A stretch of DNA of 64,000 bases from assembly GCA_019694675.1 (NCBI GenBank), contig JAIBBK010000001.1:1-64000 (forward strand). The letters are read 5' to 3'. Shown one piece after another: positions 63,436-64,000 of the stretch. How positions within the stretch are numbered: position 1 is the first letter of the stretch; every line of letters begins with the position of its first letter. The notes below the pieces were generated by a model that saw only the letters and a program-made list of their open reading frames with translations, searched no databases and was not told the origin of the DNA. Source of the stretch: Ignavibacteria bacterium. GTDB lineage: Bacteria; Bacteroidota; Ignavibacteria; Tepidaquicellales; Tepidaquicellaceae. A program made the translations under genes and the position numbers.

Positions 63436-63873
63436 TTAGAATAGTTTCTTCAATTCGTGCGAGAACATCAGCGCGCCCATTGCCAGAAAGAGAATTATCC
63501 CCAATACCCATGACAGCCGGTAAAGCTGTTTATGGTATTTTGCGCCGTCGGCCCAGTCCACGATCACAATCCTGATGCCGTTAAGTGAATGAAACAGCAC
63601 AAATGCGAATAACAGCCACTCTATCACCATAAACAAAGGACTCGCAAATGTTGCCATCTTGGCATTGAATGCGGCCTCGCCCTGTGTTAGCGGGCTGAGA
63701 GAATAAATGTGAAGAAAGAGATAAGCTATCAGCGCAATTCCGGTGATGCGGTGGAGGATCCAGGCCCAGCTTCCGTCGTCTTTCTTGTAACTCAGGTTCT
63801 CGCTGATCCAGTTTTTCTGGTCAAAAATCTTTATGTTCTTGTATGTGGACTTTGTTCCGGTACCGCTTTCCAA
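63436..63873 (-). CDS. sdhC: Succinate dehydrogenase cytochrome b subunit SdhC
   Basis: A 145-aa subunit with three membrane helices. The family signature is seen in SWAWILHRITGIALIAYLF, where the Ser/Arg region forms the quinone site, with heme-ligand-type His in HIYSL and LFHSLNGIRIV. The start is TTG at 63873: no in-frame ATG occurs before residue 70, and a good ribosome binding site (TAGGAGC) stands ten bases upstream of the TTG. Confidence 0.88.
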   Translation of the reverse strand: MESGTGTKSTYKNIKIFDQKNWISENLSYKKDDGSWAWILHRITGIALIAYLFLHIYSLSPLTQGEAAFNAKMATFASPLFMVIEWLLFAFVLFHSLNGIRIVIVDWADGAKYHKQLYRLSWVLGIILFLAMGALMFSHELKKLF

Positions 63874-63902
63874 TCTATGCAGGCTCCTATGTAAATTCCA
63901 TG

Positions 63903-63932
63903 CAAATTAAAGATTTTGGCAGTTATTTACAA
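63903..63932 (-). promoter_or_regulatory. Candidate promoter of sdhCD
   Basis: On the minus strand TTG (63932-63930), 19 nt, then TTAATTTG (63910-63903), a 7/8 match to TAnnTTTG. The predicted leader of about 23 nt contains the sdhC ribosome binding site. Confidence 0.45.
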
Positions 63933-64000
63933 TTAATTTCTTGTCTGCAAAGGTTCAGCTGCGTCAATTCTGTATTAGTTTTGGGTGCCTTTGCTTTACT

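Overview
The window reads as a chromosomal segment of a Bacteroidota/FCB-group bacterium, most likely Ignavibacteria or a close relative (inference). The signs are: five secreted proteins ending in a type IX secretion (T9SS) type-A C-terminal domain with the YPNPFNP motif; Bacteroidota-style promoters (TTG/TTTG, about 20 nt, TAnnTTTG) before tRNA-Pro and sdhC; A/C-rich leaders without Shine-Dalgarno sequence before most secreted genes; an Hc1-type histone-H1-like protein; and a conserved Bacteroidota helical protein. TTG start codons are frequent at the right-hand end.

Layout. 0-0.6 kb: tRNA-Thr and a small membrane protein. 0.8-9.7 kb, minus strand: a beta-helix secreted protein, then a complete tripartite RND efflux operon (adaptor, pump, outer-membrane channel). 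9.9-18.6 kb: a three-gene operon of two T9SS-tailed Asp-box propellers and an outer-membrane barrel; a nine-heme cytochrome with a T9SS tail; and an operon of a T9SS propeller plus a secreted endonuclease/phosphatase-like enzyme. 18.8-50.4 kb: a large plus-strand island of secreted multidomain proteins (Asp-box propellers, LVIVD propeller, LamG/P-domain protein, subtilisin, zinc carboxypeptidase, two M1 aminopeptidases, two SBBP propellers), interrupted by a minus-strand T9SS propeller, a LysM protein and a fasciclin lipoprotein. 50.5-64 kb: housekeeping and small genes (J-protein, RadC, tRNA-Pro, DinB-like, META lipoprotein, MgtE, PAP2, HemW, LepB, LepA, Hc1, SdhD, SdhC), with an 860-bp gene-free stretch at 55.5-56.3 kb full of tandem and inverted repeats.

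The most striking signal is a shared C-terminal cassette. Thirteen proteins with unrelated N-terminal domains end in a divergent two-repeat dockerin-like calcium-loop module. In twelve it is preceded by a roughly 100-residue beta-rich domain with a near-invariant HRNSIETWS-type motif. Five also carry a roughly 160-residue jelly-roll-like domain, and four of these end in a charged tail with a Y-[KR]-E-Y-L-type motif. No protein here carries both the dockerin-like tail and the T9SS tail, although both kinds occur in one operon. This looks like a second, largely uncharacterised surface-sorting or assembly tail working beside T9SS; no cohesin is visible in the window.

A second signal is regulatory. 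The fasciclin gene and the neighbouring M1 peptidase gene each have a CRP/FNR-like palindrome (TGAC-N4-GTCA core) placed where a class II activator would sit, about 42 bases upstream of the predicted transcription start.
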